From positions 10,307,001 to 10,371,000 of the forward strand of contig CM034398.1 in assembly GCA_019925095.2 (NCBI GenBank): a DNA stretch of 64,000 nucleotides. The letters are read 5' to 3'. Each line of letters begins with the position of its first letter. Position 1 is the stretch's first letter. Source of the stretch: Dendrolimus kikuchii. Taxonomy: Eukaryota; Arthropoda; Insecta; Lepidoptera; Lasiocampidae. Made by a program: the position numbers and the translations under genes. The notes beneath the pieces are model-generated. The model was not told the DNA's origin and ran no database searches. It worked only from the letters and a program-made list of their open reading frames with translations. This document shows, piece after piece, positions 13,791 to 21,555 of the stretch.

Positions 13791-16700
13791 GCCTAAATGG
13801 CGCTCTGTTGTTCGTGCCTACCCCGCAAGGGAACTGGCGTGAAGTTATGTATGTATGTATGTATGTATATAGCCACATATCAACCTCAGCAAGCAGGAAA
13901 ATACGAGGGAAATGGACAGCGCGGTTATCAATGCCTAGGAAGTGGGCATAATATACTTCTCTTGTAGTTTTATTGATTTAAATGAAACTATAAAGATTGT
14001 AATTTTTTCACCATGTTCATGTCTTCTACAGAATACGGCCGTACATGCAAAGATATAGGATGTCTCAACAGCGAAGTCTGCGTGCTGGCCGAAGACCCGT
14101 GCTCGTTAGGCCACACATCCAATTGTGGCACTTATCCTACGTGTAAAAAGAAGTCTCAAGTAGAGGGTGAGTTTTTCAAAATTTTATTTATTTACTTGCG
14201 ATTTTACCATATCTTCGCCCATGTAAAACTTTCATTTCTTATGCTAAAAAGTATGCTACAATAATTAACCCTTGTCCACCATACTTAATACCAGTCGAGA
14301 GCTTTGATGAGAAGCGAATAAAAGAGTTTGAAGATAGATACTGTGTGAAAAAGGCCTGCCCTCGTATTATTATAATGGCCTTTTGACCTATCCAATGTGT
14401 GTTTACGTATTTCTGGCTAACACAGGTTATGTAAGCCACATACAAACACACGACCGGTCCGAAAGTTACGGTTTGAATAACCATATTACATGGCGATCTT
14501 TATAACCGAAATCGTTTAAGACACTATTATTACCAGTCAAGAAAAATCAGTCGAAGTAAAGTAACGCAAATAGGGTTCAATCTCAATTAGAACACAACTA
14601 GGATTCAATCGAATAAGAAGCCATCTAGGCTTCTGAAATCATCATCTTTTTAAAAACCTTTTAATACGGCCTGCTCACAAAAAGTACTTACTGTATTGGT
14701 AACTAAGCATTGTAATATAATGCAAACTTTAAACTTCCATTCTATAATCTCTTAAGGTTTTTATCAAAGTCCTTGATAGTGATATTTAAGTGCAAACATG
14801 GTAGTAACTTCGTTTGCTTTCTGATTTCATGATGTCATTTACTAATTTGTCAAAAATAGGCGTTTGCGCAATCCTTTATGATCGCGACATTGAAAATAAT
14901 GTGAAAGGACTTGCTAGTATCACTATGTGTAAGATAATAATTTTTTGCTCGAGAGCTTTCATCTGAAAATAATATAATGCGGATAGATTTTGTATTTAAT
15001 TTGACATGTGAAATTGTTTTAACCTCTACTGGAATTACGGCCTCTGTGGTTGAGCGGTCTAAGCCTTTGCCGGCCTACCTCACTGCAACGCAGAGGTTCC
15101 GGGTTCGATTCCTGGTATAGTAAATTTCGGAAACGTATTTTCTCCGTTATTTACTATGGTCTGGGTGTCTGGGATCGGCCCTAGAGTAGTCCTTTGTATA
15201 TTACCCTATAACACAAGCGTAATATGCTTAATTTGGGGATATACAATATGTGTGTTTGTTTGCCGATTAGAATTAATTATAATACAGCAAGTATTTCAGC
15301 AAACGGAACACCTGCTCGAAACCGTTATAGTATACTGGGAATATATCTTAATTAAGATGCATTATAATTTTATTATTTAATAATAACAAAGATACAGGAG
15401 TAAACAAAATATTTCGTTGTGCTTCTCCTTAGCATTGTACACTAAGAATGATTGAACTTTGCATAAAACATTTGGTAAGTTCGTTGCCCTTTAATAATGC
15501 CGCCTAACACAGATAATTTAGTTATTCCTTTTAAAAATGCCGCAAGTCTAGTACTGCCGATTACTAAAAGTATTAATGTCAATTTAATGTTTACGGATTT
15601 TCTCAAAAGGAACTTTAATAGCTGCACATAAAGTTTAGTTTTCTTTCCGTTTCTTGTCTTCTGTCTTATTTTAAATTGAATTGGAACAACCTTCGTAGGT
15701 TCGAGTAAAACACTCCGTAAAGCAACCGCGCATCCGGCTTACCGAAAGTCGGCTTTTGTTATGAAACAGATCCAAATTCGACGACGATTTTGGACTTTTT
15801 TTATTTGTTAAATACGTTAAAGTTGTTTTTAATCGCTTAATTTTATTTGGTTGTTTAGTTCAATTCATTAATTTTACTTGCAAATGGAATAAATTACGAA
15901 CTGTTCAAAAGTATATGATTGATTTGTATTAATCCTCTCGTGTTATTGTTGAGTTTTTTCGCCCGAGTACATACATACCTGTTTAACTGTATTTGTTTAT
16001 AAAGTTCAGCTGACAGTTCGTGACCTCAACGATTTGTAAACATTATTAAGGGGGATCCTATCAAAAGTACGTCGCTGCTAAGTTAGTTTTCAAGCGGTTT
16101 TCCATACCGTATGAATAAATTTGAAAAGAAAAAAATATGTTCGATTTAAAATCTTTTACTGTACATGTTCGACCTAGTTTTATGCGAAATTATGATGATA
16201 AGAAGTGAAAGTTTAAACGGTCATAACTCTAAAACTAAATTAAAAAAAAAAAAAAAATATTTGAAACGTACGCTAGTGTTATGCCCTTTCACCCATTTAT
16301 TTAGGTGTTCCGTGGGCTGAAACATGCTGTATATTCTACACCCTTCCAACAGAATATAGATGTACTCGACGACTAATTGTAGCACCATCACGACTTACCT
16401 ATATTCGCTAAAAGTGTTTGTCAAAAGTTATTGCCCACAGGAAGTGTCTGGCAATTGTATATCTTTGTTTATAACAATATCATACATGCCATATGTAAAA
16501 ACTAGTCTTGCTACTTTGACGTAAGTTAGCATGGTTTTTTCCACCTTTGATACCTGCTACCTGTGAAACGGCCCCGCTTTCAGTTTAACGAGTATGCATT
16601 CCTTTCTAAGGTTATCTTAAACTACCGATCCTAAAAATTTCATCTTTCCTAAAATCACGTAAGTCTGGGGTGACTAGGATCTTGGACTATAAACTCAATT

Positions 16701-17864
16701 CCGGAAAAAGCGTTTAAAAAATGTTTTGATTGATTGGATTATTCGTTGGCGTAAGTGTATCGTTTCTGAAGGAGCATACGTTAAAGGTGATAAAATAAAT
16801 TTGAATGAATAAATAACATTTTGTGTATTATTGATCTTTTCCCGGTACTTTTTGACAGAATAGTAGTACTATTGCAAATCTTAGTTTGTTTACAGTATAA
16901 TATTGTAAAAAATATTTAAAAAATACACTATTAAATACGCGTGTAAGTTTTTACAAACAAACACAGGTTGATTCCAAAATGAATGTATGAACATTTAATT
17001 TCGTTTTCAGGATCACATTCACAACCGTCAGAGCCGGCAGCACCAGCACCAGCGCCTAAGCCTCAAACGCCAACGAGGGATTTCGACTCTCCCCCTAATT
17101 ACAACCCACCCGCGCCACCTGGCGGCGGCAGTTCGCCATACGGAAATAATTCACCTTATGGAGGTCATTCGGGTGGAAGTTCGCCTTATGGCGGGAGCTC
17201 CCCGTACGGTGGAAGCTCACCTTACGGAGGTAGTTCTCCATACGGTGGCAGTCCCTCAAACGGAGGAAGTTCTCCTTATGGAGGTAGTTCTCCCTACGGT
17301 GGCAGTTCCTCAAACGGAGGAAGTTCTCCTTACGGAGGTAGTTCTCCCTACGGTGGCAGTTCCTCAAACGGAGGAAGTTCTCCTTATGGAGGTAGTTCAC
17401 CATATGGAGGAAGCTCCCCATACGGAGGCTCAAACACAGGAGGTCACAGCCCATACGGAGGTAATCCCTATGGCGGGTCAAACCCTTCGGGAGGTTACGG
17501 AGGAAGTGGCAGCAACCAAAACCCCCTTGGTAGCATATTCAACACGATAGGCAATTATGCCAGGGGCGGAGGCACCAGCTCCGGTGGCACCAATCCTAAT
17601 GGAGCCAACCCTATCTCCAGTTTTGTTAGCACACTTTTCGACAATATTAACAAAGGCGGCGGTCTGAACAGCGTCTTGAATACTCGTCCCATACAGGAGA
17701 ATCCAAATTACTCATCATACAGTTCGAATTCTAGGAGTGCTAATACCCAAACTTATCCGTCAGGATATCAGCCGCCATCTCAGAACAAGAATTATGGACA
17801 GAGTTATGCCCACCACAATGGCGCCACCACTCGCAAACCGTATTATGGCTGGAATGTTAGGTAA
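2283..17864 (+). CDS. Secreted six-cysteine, SPYGG-repeat protein
   Basis: Three coding exons join in phase: 2283-2343, 14032-14166 and 17011-17864 (stop TAA at 17862), giving about 349 residues. Exon 1 is a hydrophobic signal peptide starting MDWK, so the product should enter the secretory pathway. Exon 2 carries a compact module with six cysteines (residues 26, 31, 37, 44, 52 and 58), likely three disulfides. Exon 3 opens with a Pro/Ala-rich linker, followed by many SSPYGG and SSSNGG repeats to about residue 232, then an Asn/Ser/Gly-rich tail ending in a Tyr/Arg-containing segment. All introns are phase 1 with GT..AG ends. I do not recognise a named family. Composition suggests an extracellular-matrix, cuticle or silk-like role, but that is inference. 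Intron 1 (11.7 kb) is full of transposons. A 3' splice site just before exon 1 suggests an upstream non-coding exon. Confidence 0.82.
2551..2833 (-). mobile_element. SINE-like repeat, reverse orientation
   Basis: The stretch has the layout of a common lepidopteran dispersed repeat. It has a cccactgctgg...ggcctccc segment, then a ttttccttcacc segment, and finally a tRNA-like head on the reverse strand (GTGGTAGCGTAAGCG for box A and a degenerate GTCGGATTC for box B). A scrap of the first segment recurs near 25030. It lies in intron 1 of the secreted-protein gene. Family name not determined. Confidence 0.55.
2836..4551. other. Intron DNA, no gene seen
   Basis: AT-rich part of intron 1 of the secreted-protein gene. 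Open frames such as 3083-3334 have no recognisable motif, no codon-usage contrast and no supporting splice signals, so I assign nothing. Confidence 0.4.
4552..4700 (-). repeat. Helitron-like end fragment
   Basis: It begins ACTAGCTGACCCGCCGGCAA, the reverse complement of the CTAGT-type terminus seen on several repeats in this window. It continues with a block (ccttttaaaccaaaattagcc, shortened here) that recurs at 59345-59450. Interpreted as the 3' end of a non-autonomous Helitron-like element; the other end is not recognisable. Confidence 0.5.
4756..4893 (-). repeat. Dispersed repeat with GAAACGTCGG motif, partial copy
   Basis: It shares GTCTTCCGTGATGACGGCC, CTGAAACGTCGGAATAACC and GTCGCGAAAACTTAAGAAA with the better copies at 18403-18580 and 49498-49690. 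The terminal inverted-repeat half (GTTAAAATGTAGCTTTATTA) is present on one side only, so this copy is incomplete. Confidence 0.6.
4895..4990 (-). pseudogene. Relic of a mariner-type transposase C-terminus
   Basis: Read on the minus strand it encodes a stretch like WIIRWRNCTVSEGAYFEGD, which is also encoded on the plus strand near 16735. The WxRWxxCxxxEGxYxEGDK pattern is typical of the C-terminal end of mariner-like transposases. Only this terminal scrap survives. Confidence 0.5.
5036..5056. repeat. Short (TA)n tract
   Basis: About ten TA dinucleotide repeats, a simple-sequence tract in intron 1 of the secreted-protein gene. Confidence 0.9.
5101..5410. repeat. Two diverged tandem units, ~155 bp period
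   Basis: The segment at 5101-5190 (gacatcatttattgggataa ... gtcgagtttcatt) recurs at 5256-5340 with about 20% change. The unit continues into acacacacacagacaaaaatt, a pattern seen near the ends of Helitron-like repeats at 57540 and 62700. Overlapping open frames across it are a by-product of the repeat. Confidence 0.55.
5411..6112. other. Intron DNA, no feature recognised
   Basis: AT-rich DNA between a repeat and the first maT transposon. Nothing supportable was seen on either strand. Confidence 0.4.
6113..7310 (+). pseudogene. maT (DD37D) Tc1/mariner transposase, frameshifted
   Basis: The element starts after TA with TIR CTTAGTCTGGCCATAAATAC. The transposase begins at 6256 (MEWGDKEN) with an N-terminal helix-turn-helix, shifts frame near 6440, runs to about 7050, and shifts again to finish at 7291. 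Catalytic motifs are visible: first Asp in FTDEKIF, second in QQDSAPSH, third in SPDLNPLDYDLW. The spacing between the second and third is 37 residues, measured on the joined maT pattern, which defines the maT group. The two frame breaks make it inactive. The right TIR is missing: a Helitron-like unit replaces it at about 7304. A second copy lies at 10965-12271 in opposite orientation. Confidence 0.88.
7304..7445 (+). mobile_element. Helitron-like unit, truncated copy
   Basis: It starts TCTATACTTAATATTATAAA and continues gtttgtttgtttaaacgcgc and ggtccgatttgaaaaat, like the fuller copies at 7931-8164 and 33325-33556. It begins within the 3' UTR of the maT element and stops before the conserved GGAGCGGAGCACC block. 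Confidence 0.65.
7902..8164 (+). mobile_element. Helitron-like unit with attached maT fragment
   Basis: The first ~30 bp (CCACTTCGAATAAGCTTT) is the 3' end of the maT transposase gene. It is followed by the TCTATACTTAATATTATAAA start and the full unit, through GACCAATAGGAGCGGAGCAC, to the end ACAGCTAGT at about 8163. The maT/Helitron junction is the same as at 7304, so this is a local duplication. No replication or helicase protein is encoded, so the unit is non-autonomous. Confidence 0.7.
8205..8560. other. GC-richer block of unknown origin
   Basis: The composition rises here (ggcggcgagattaagcgccg, gccccgggaagcagggcaaa) against the AT-rich surroundings. An open frame on the minus strand at 8182-8391 has no recognisable motif. 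It is probably a fragment of a transposon or SINE, but I could not place it. Confidence 0.35.
8640..9620 (+). pseudogene. Decayed DD34D mariner transposase
   Basis: Pieces in several frames read as a mariner transposase. 8670-8858 gives the N-terminal helix-turn-helix and the DRPSTSVTEENVKK linker. 8860-8980 gives a block with SVQSIF and GLKKVSA. 9075-9299 gives the KVMASVSWDSEAILFIVYMP region, and 9303-9480 gives HDNAS and YSPDLAPSDFHIFP, which contain the second and third catalytic Asp. Stops, frameshifts and a missing piece around the first catalytic Asp (between about 9000 and 9075) show it is dead. I could not see terminal inverted repeats. Confidence 0.82.
9621..10469. other. Intron DNA, no feature recognised
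   Basis: AT-rich DNA after the mariner relic. The open frame at 10067-10261 has no motif I recognise and no flanking splice signals that would fit the host gene, so it is not called. Confidence 0.4.
10470..10561. repeat. Near-perfect long hairpin
   Basis: Arm 10470-10515 and arm 10519-10561 are reverse complements over 43 positions. Apart from three extra bases in the left arm the match is essentially exact, and the loop is only 3 nt. The left arm begins TTTTGTTCATTTTGAG and the right arm ends CTCAAAATGAACAAAA. It could be a foldback element or a recent template-switch palindrome. Confidence 0.9.
10595..10810 (+). repeat. Helitron-like dispersed repeat
   Basis: The block ctgggataacctttac ... 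aaatcggtccagtagttttt ... gtaatattaatagactag matches two blocks at 57215-57400 and 57410-57580 in order and sequence. This is the usual tail region of lepidopteran non-autonomous Helitron-like repeats (a questioned-codon-like TTTTCCGTGAAA then TTTGTAATATTAATA). Confidence 0.55.
10965..12271 (-). pseudogene. maT (DD37D) transposon, complete ends, frameshifted ORF
   Basis: This is a 1307-bp element with TIRs at both ends (CATAGTCTTGCCATAAATAT on the left; the right end inverted is CTTAGTCTGGCCATAAATAC), each flanked by TA. The transposase reads on the minus strand from MEWGDKEN (about 12131) through 11932-11318 to the C-terminal frame 11352-11044. The catalytic Asp positions are present (FTDEIIF, LQDSAPGH, SPDLNPLDYDLW). 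Frame breaks occur near 11940 and 11340, and the first motif reads TDEI rather than TDEK. It is very similar to the copy at 6113-7310, so the two form a roughly 1.1-kb inverted repeat about 3.7 kb apart. Confidence 0.9.
12272..12377. repeat. (TA)n microsatellite
   Basis: About 105 bp of nearly pure TA repeats with a few TTA interruptions, directly abutting the TA target site of the maT element. Length is probably variable and assembly here may be unreliable. Open frames of Ile/Tyr repeats across it are artefacts. Confidence 0.95.
12378..12515. repeat. GTTAAC/GTTAATCG-rich repeat end
   Basis: It begins gctgggcatcgttaatc and contains a series of GTTAAC, GTTAATCG and CCGTTA motifs in both orientations. 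The pattern resembles the subterminal region of a hAT-type or related DNA transposon. No second end was located, so the call is tentative. Confidence 0.4.
12841..13744 (-). mobile_element. RTE-type LINE, 5'-truncated copy
   Basis: On the minus strand it encodes the C-terminal part of the reverse transcriptase and the tail domain. It runs from MMDVGVRMSDLV (13740) through LLYADDAVLLAES to LRWFGHVERM and the terminal YPARELA (frame 12861-13160), with a frame break between the two pieces near 13110. The 3' end is the (TACA)n run at 12841-12856. The copy is highly similar to the longer one at 54762-57172. It stops at a (CT)n(TA)n tract on its 5' side. Confidence 0.9.
13745..13788. repeat. (CT)n(TA)n microsatellite
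   Basis: A CT run followed by a TA run separates two oppositely oriented RTE fragments. Confidence 0.9.
13789..13870 (+). mobile_element. RTE-type LINE, 3' terminal scrap
   Basis: The last ~80 bp of the same RTE family in plus orientation (gcctaaatggcgctctgttg ... ggaactggcgtgaag) ends in (ATGT)n. It is the inverse of the 3' end at 12841-12920, so the two 3' ends face outward. Confidence 0.85.
14167..15036. other. Intron 2 DNA, no feature recognised
   Basis: Intron between exons 2 and 3 of the secreted-protein gene. AT-rich, with no supported genes on either strand. Confidence 0.45.
15037..15260 (+). mobile_element. tRNA-derived SINE
   Basis: The head contains a good polymerase III box A (TGGTTGAGCGG at about 15048) and box B (GGGTTCGATTCC at 15100), spaced as in a tRNA. 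There is no acceptor-stem pairing, so it is not a functional tRNA. It is followed by a non-tRNA body containing ggtctgggtgtctggg and a segment reading ataacacaagcgtaatatgc, as in SINE bodies. It lies in intron 2 of the secreted-protein gene. Confidence 0.7.
15261..16714. other. Intron 2 DNA, no feature recognised
   Basis: AT-rich intron DNA with an A-run near 16240. No supported features. Confidence 0.4.
16715..16870 (+). pseudogene. Relic of a mariner-type transposase C-terminus
   Basis: It reads FDWIIRWRKCIVSEGAYVKG then DKINLNE and a stop, followed by a second short block ending FSRYFLTE. It is the same family as the minus-strand scrap at 4895-4990. No other part of the element was recognised. 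Confidence 0.55.
17160..17455 (+). repeat. Coding minisatellite (27/54-bp units)
   Basis: This lies inside exon 3 of the secreted-protein gene. A 54-bp unit (coding GGSSPYGGSSPYGGSSSN) is repeated about three times around 17260-17425, flanked by shorter 27-bp-like SSPYGG units. All units keep the reading frame. Such arrays tend to vary in copy number between alleles. Confidence 0.9.
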
Positions 17865-18140
17865 ATTTACGTACTTCTTACTTGAGCTTCTGTGGGGTTT
17901 CTTTATATCACTGGCCAATTCTAATACACTTTTCATCACAACTCAAAGCAAAGCACCATCACAGCAGTGCACCTAACTAGCTTAAATTTTTAATATTGCT
18001 ATTGAGATTATACTTAGTAATGTATTTTAATAACTACTTTATTTTATGTAAATATGACTTAGATTATTGTAAAATGCTAAGGCTTCCATCTTGATTTTGT
18101 GGCGGACCTGTGCTTTGTAAAGTTAGGTTGTTAGTCGTTA

Positions 18141-18146
18141 AATAAA
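18141..18146 (+). terminator. Polyadenylation signal AATAAA
   Basis: An AATAAA hexamer 277 bp after the stop codon of the secreted-protein gene, in a run AATAAAATAA. It is the first canonical signal downstream and a reasonable end for its 3' UTR. Confidence 0.6.
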
Positions 18147-18389
18147 ATAACGGTTTTGAATTGTTGAAACTGTAACTGGCTTGAAAATCTGATAAAAGTA
18201 TTTTCTTTGAACACATTCCCTAGGAAACCTAAACTGTAAATCTAAATCCATAGTTGCTTTAACTATTTAACATAACGTTTATTCTGCAGTTGCAAATATT
18301 AACAATCTAATACTATTATTTAAACAATTTTTGACATAATTGACCAAAATGTAATATTAACACTCTTTCATTTTAAAATTATCTAATGA

Positions 18390-18590
18390 ATAATAAAACT
18401 ACGTTTTAACGGTTTTAAGCGCGGTAATTTTGTTTGATTTTGGTTTTTCCGACGTTTCGGCCACTTTTCAGTGGCCGTGATCACGGAAGACAAAGATGTC
18501 AAGTGTCAACGAGTGAAAACGAAACGAAAACGTAGTTTTATTATGTATACAATTCGCGAAAACTTAAGAAAATATTATTATCTAATGAAT
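18390..18590. repeat. Dispersed repeat with terminal inverted repeats and CGTTTCGG core
   Basis: The left end AAAACTACGTTTTAACGG is the inverse of part of the right end near 18527-18545. The core GACGTTTCGGCCACTTTTCA sits next to a 7-bp hairpin (GGCCACT and AGTGGCC with a 4-nt loop at 18459-18476) and the palindrome CCGTGATCACGG. The 3' flank tcgcgaaaacttaagaaaa is shared with copies at 4756 and 49498. Related pieces occur at 36515 and 62474. Confidence 0.75.
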
Positions 18591-18918
18591 ATTCAATTGA
18601 GTGTATAATTTAGCCACTTAACTATTTTTTTTTTACTAATTTTCGCTAGCAATGTATTAACTAGGCTTCAAATCAACGCTTTATCGATAAAAAATATGTT
18701 GACATGACTATTTACATATCTTAGAATAAAATTGTTAAATGTTTCAATTTCATTTATTAGGCTACTATACAACTTGTTGCAATAATTGATTTAGTACATA
18801 CTAAGGCTTTTTTCGTGGCCTCGCTGTTAGTACTAAAGCTACTCTATTTATTGGTGTAAACGTAATTAATAATTAACCCCGTATGGAAAGTACGCAAATG
18901 TCATACATATTTCGTACA

Positions 18919-19079
18919 TACATGCATACATACATAACTTCACGCCAGTTCCCTTGCGGGGTAGGCACGAACAACAGCGTGCCATTTAGGCTTATTCTTA
19001 CACACCTCACTTGCCTCTTTGACATTCATAACTCTTGTCATGCAAGCTCGTCTGTTCTTAAGGCTCCTGACATCACCTT
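18919..19079 (-). mobile_element. RTE-type LINE, 3' terminal fragment
   Basis: A (CATA)n run followed by cttcacgccagttcccttgc and the coding tail (YPARELA on the minus strand) of the RTE family seen at 12841 and 54762. It is 5'-truncated to about 160 bp, as is usual for LINE insertions. Confidence 0.9.
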
Positions 19080-19205
19080 CGTAATAATAATTAATTCGTT
19101 TCGATTCCCTCGCGTGAATTTCAAGTCTTATCCCCAAATATCTCATTTTTCTTGTTAAAAATTATCCTATCTTCAACATCGCCATCGAGAATACATATAT
19201 ATGTA

Positions 19206-19644
19206 CAGGTAAATTAGCTTCGAGAAGTTTTTGCGTTTGTATCAGTATTTACAGGAATTGTAAACTTGAAATTTAGTATTAAAAATTATGTTTAATATTT
19301 ATTATTTTAATATCTGTAGTGGAACACTTACAAGACAATAGATGGTACTGTGCAATAATTGATGTCACAAACGTTTTCCGAAACTTACAAAGAATATACA
19401 CAAATTTTCAACTATAACAGATGGGTCTAGGTCTGCGAGGAACAACATTAGCCTCGCTGGAAGATCTTCCTTTGAGTCGGAGGAGCATTCCATCTCGCTC
19501 CTCCACCCTATCAGGGCTCACCCTTCATATAATTTATTATTATTAGTTTCATATTAAGTATCTGCCTATAAAAATTATTTATTTATTTATGTGCTGACAG
19601 TACACTACTACAAGCCCAAAAACATCTCGAAGCTAATTTACCTG
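19206..19644. mobile_element. 439-bp MITE related to the DDE transposon at 26989
   Basis: Terminal inverted repeats start CAGGTAAATTAGCTTCGAGA at both ends and are flanked by TA on both sides (19204-19205 and 19645-19646). The left subterminal region (taaacttgaaatttagt at 19260) matches the right inner end of the 2.2-kb transposon at 26989-29164. The right subterminal region (gtagtgtactgtcagcaca on the reverse strand) matches that transposon's left inner end. It therefore looks like an internal-deletion derivative in opposite orientation. No coding capacity. Confidence 0.9.
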
Positions 19645-20370
19645 TACCCAATTGTATGTAATTCAATTCTTCTCGAAGCCCGTGAATAAAAAAACAAATG
19701 TAAAAACAAAGCCACTTTCACTTTTAAAATAATGGGTCATTCATCATTCAGTATTTTATATGCCGATGACTACTAATTGTATTTCCTTTTTTATAACAAA
19801 GTTCAATATAAGGTCCTTTTACAAATTCACTACGGTATATGCAGTATTTTATTTGAATTGGAGGCTAATGTTACATTGTAATATGAAGCTATTTAAAAAA
19901 AAGTTTGCGACACAAAAAAATGCAAACTTGGCAGTGTGGTTCCATGGAAGAAGAACACTATTTACTGAGTACATTAATATAATGGGAATATAGAATTATA
20001 AAAATAACAAATGTCTGATAAAACACGTAAGACTAAAAAAGCTCCTAAATATGATACGACTATCAGATGTCACTACAGGTAATTCTTTCTTGCGTTTTAT
20101 TATTTCACCCTTCGTTTACATTATGCCCATTTCCACACAACCGCAAGCAGGAAATTGGAGAGGGAAACGGACAGATCAAGTATCAAACATTCAAATAAGT
20201 TGCGTTTACATAATCTCGCTGCCAATTTCCTGCTTGCTGCCGTTGAAGTAGCCATAATGTAAACATATAAGCGATATTATTGTTATAAACAACCAGCCAG
20301 GAATTCAAAAGGAATGTATAAGTAAAAACTTGAAATTATTGATTTGATCCAAAAAATAGATTTTAAATAA

Positions 20371-20876
20371 TAAGGACACCTAAGCACTACGCGGTTAGCC
20401 GGAATACGTTCAGCCGTGCAGCTGACCGCAGGACGCGGTTGCGCTTGCGGTTAGCCGGGTGGCGGATAGCCGCAACCCGCGAACCGGAATCTGCGGTTAG
20501 AAACCGTCGTGGTTTGCGGTTGAGTCGACTCATTTCCAAGATGGTAATTTTTATACGAATATTCTGCGGAATTTGTGTTCCAGATTGCTGGCCTATTTTG
20601 AATTTCAATAATATTTTTTTTTTATCGAAATCCAGTTAATGCGCTAGCGTCGATAAACACGTTCACCGTACTGGCGGGCAACCGCAAGCTAGCACTATCC
20701 GCGTAGTGTGTAGGGCAACAGTCCGGCTGGCCGTCAGTCGGGCCGCAGCGCTCAGAACAAGCGGAGCGGTCGGCCGGTAGCCGCATTGCAGTGCGTATAA
20801 AAACGACTTTCTCGTACAAATATTAGATTACGGTCAGCCGCATCGCGGCTAACCGCATAATGCATAGGTACCCCTG
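20371..20876. mobile_element. hAT-like MITE with subterminal repeats
   Basis: The right end, inverted, reads CAGGGGTACCTATGCATTAT; the left end reads TAAGGACACCTAAGCACTAC. They pair over about 30 bp with mismatches. The motif GCGGTTAGCCG or its inverse recurs inside both ends (20391, 20448, 20843 and others), as expected for hAT transposase-binding subterminal repeats. The element is strikingly GC-rich against its flanks. No matching 8-bp target duplication is visible. Confidence 0.6.
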
Positions 20877-21120
20877 AGACATGTCAAAGCGGCTCTATAT
20901 GTAAGAAGAGATTATTGAAAGTTGATAAAGCGAAAAGTGTTTGTCAGGATCGTAGCAGGTAGAAATCCATCGTCTCTACCTACCGCAATGAGAAACAGGC
21001 GTGACAATATGTTTGTATATATGTAAGACGTCCAAATTCGCTTTATTATATTGACGTCTAGCAAGAATGTAGCGGCGTCTAGTCATACAGGGTTTAGTAT
21101 CGGTCGCATTTTTACTAATG

Positions 21121-21255
21121 GCCGGTTCCTATATCTTACGGACCGTTCTTTTGTCTTACCATCAGTTGAATTTTGACATAACTTGTATGAGGCTTATGTA
21201 AAAATTTTACCGATAGTAGGGCAAATGGACGGTCAGTACGATATAGGAACCGGTC
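21121..21255. repeat. Foldback sequence, 61-nt arms
   Basis: Arm 21121-21182 and arm 21193-21255 are reverse complements along their whole length, with roughly a dozen mismatches, several of which would be G:U pairs in RNA. The loop is about 10 nt. The arm tips read CCGGTTCCTATATC. It is either a very short foldback MITE or a hairpin-RNA source. Confidence 0.85.
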
Positions 21256-21555
21256 GTGTGTCGTTTTCATTCTTAATAAGTAGACTTCTTCTAATCTTCA
21301 ATAAATTCCCGCTTTTCTTATACCTAACTGAACTATTTAATAGGGATGCGGACACATGTTACATACAATAAATTCTAACATTATTTTAATTTTCAAACAT
21401 GATAGAAATAATTTTAATTGCAATTTAAACAATTTTTGCGCTATTTGAATCATTTTACTTGTAAATACATACGTATGACATGATATGCACACTCGTACAA
21501 AAAGTAAGATGCTAAGTTACTAAGAGGCAAACAATTAATATGTAATCAATTGTCA

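Noticed and set aside
15037..15120. Possible tRNA gene
   Set aside because: Box A and box B are good but the acceptor stem does not pair and the sequence continues as a SINE body.
17095..17550. Open frames on the minus strand (128 codons) and in a second plus-strand frame (130 codons)
   Set aside because: They overlie the Gly/Ser/Pro/Tyr repeat of the secreted protein. The 27/54-bp periodicity keeps all frames open, and the products (RRENYLRKEN-like or EVVLPTVAVPQ-like repeats) have no independent support.
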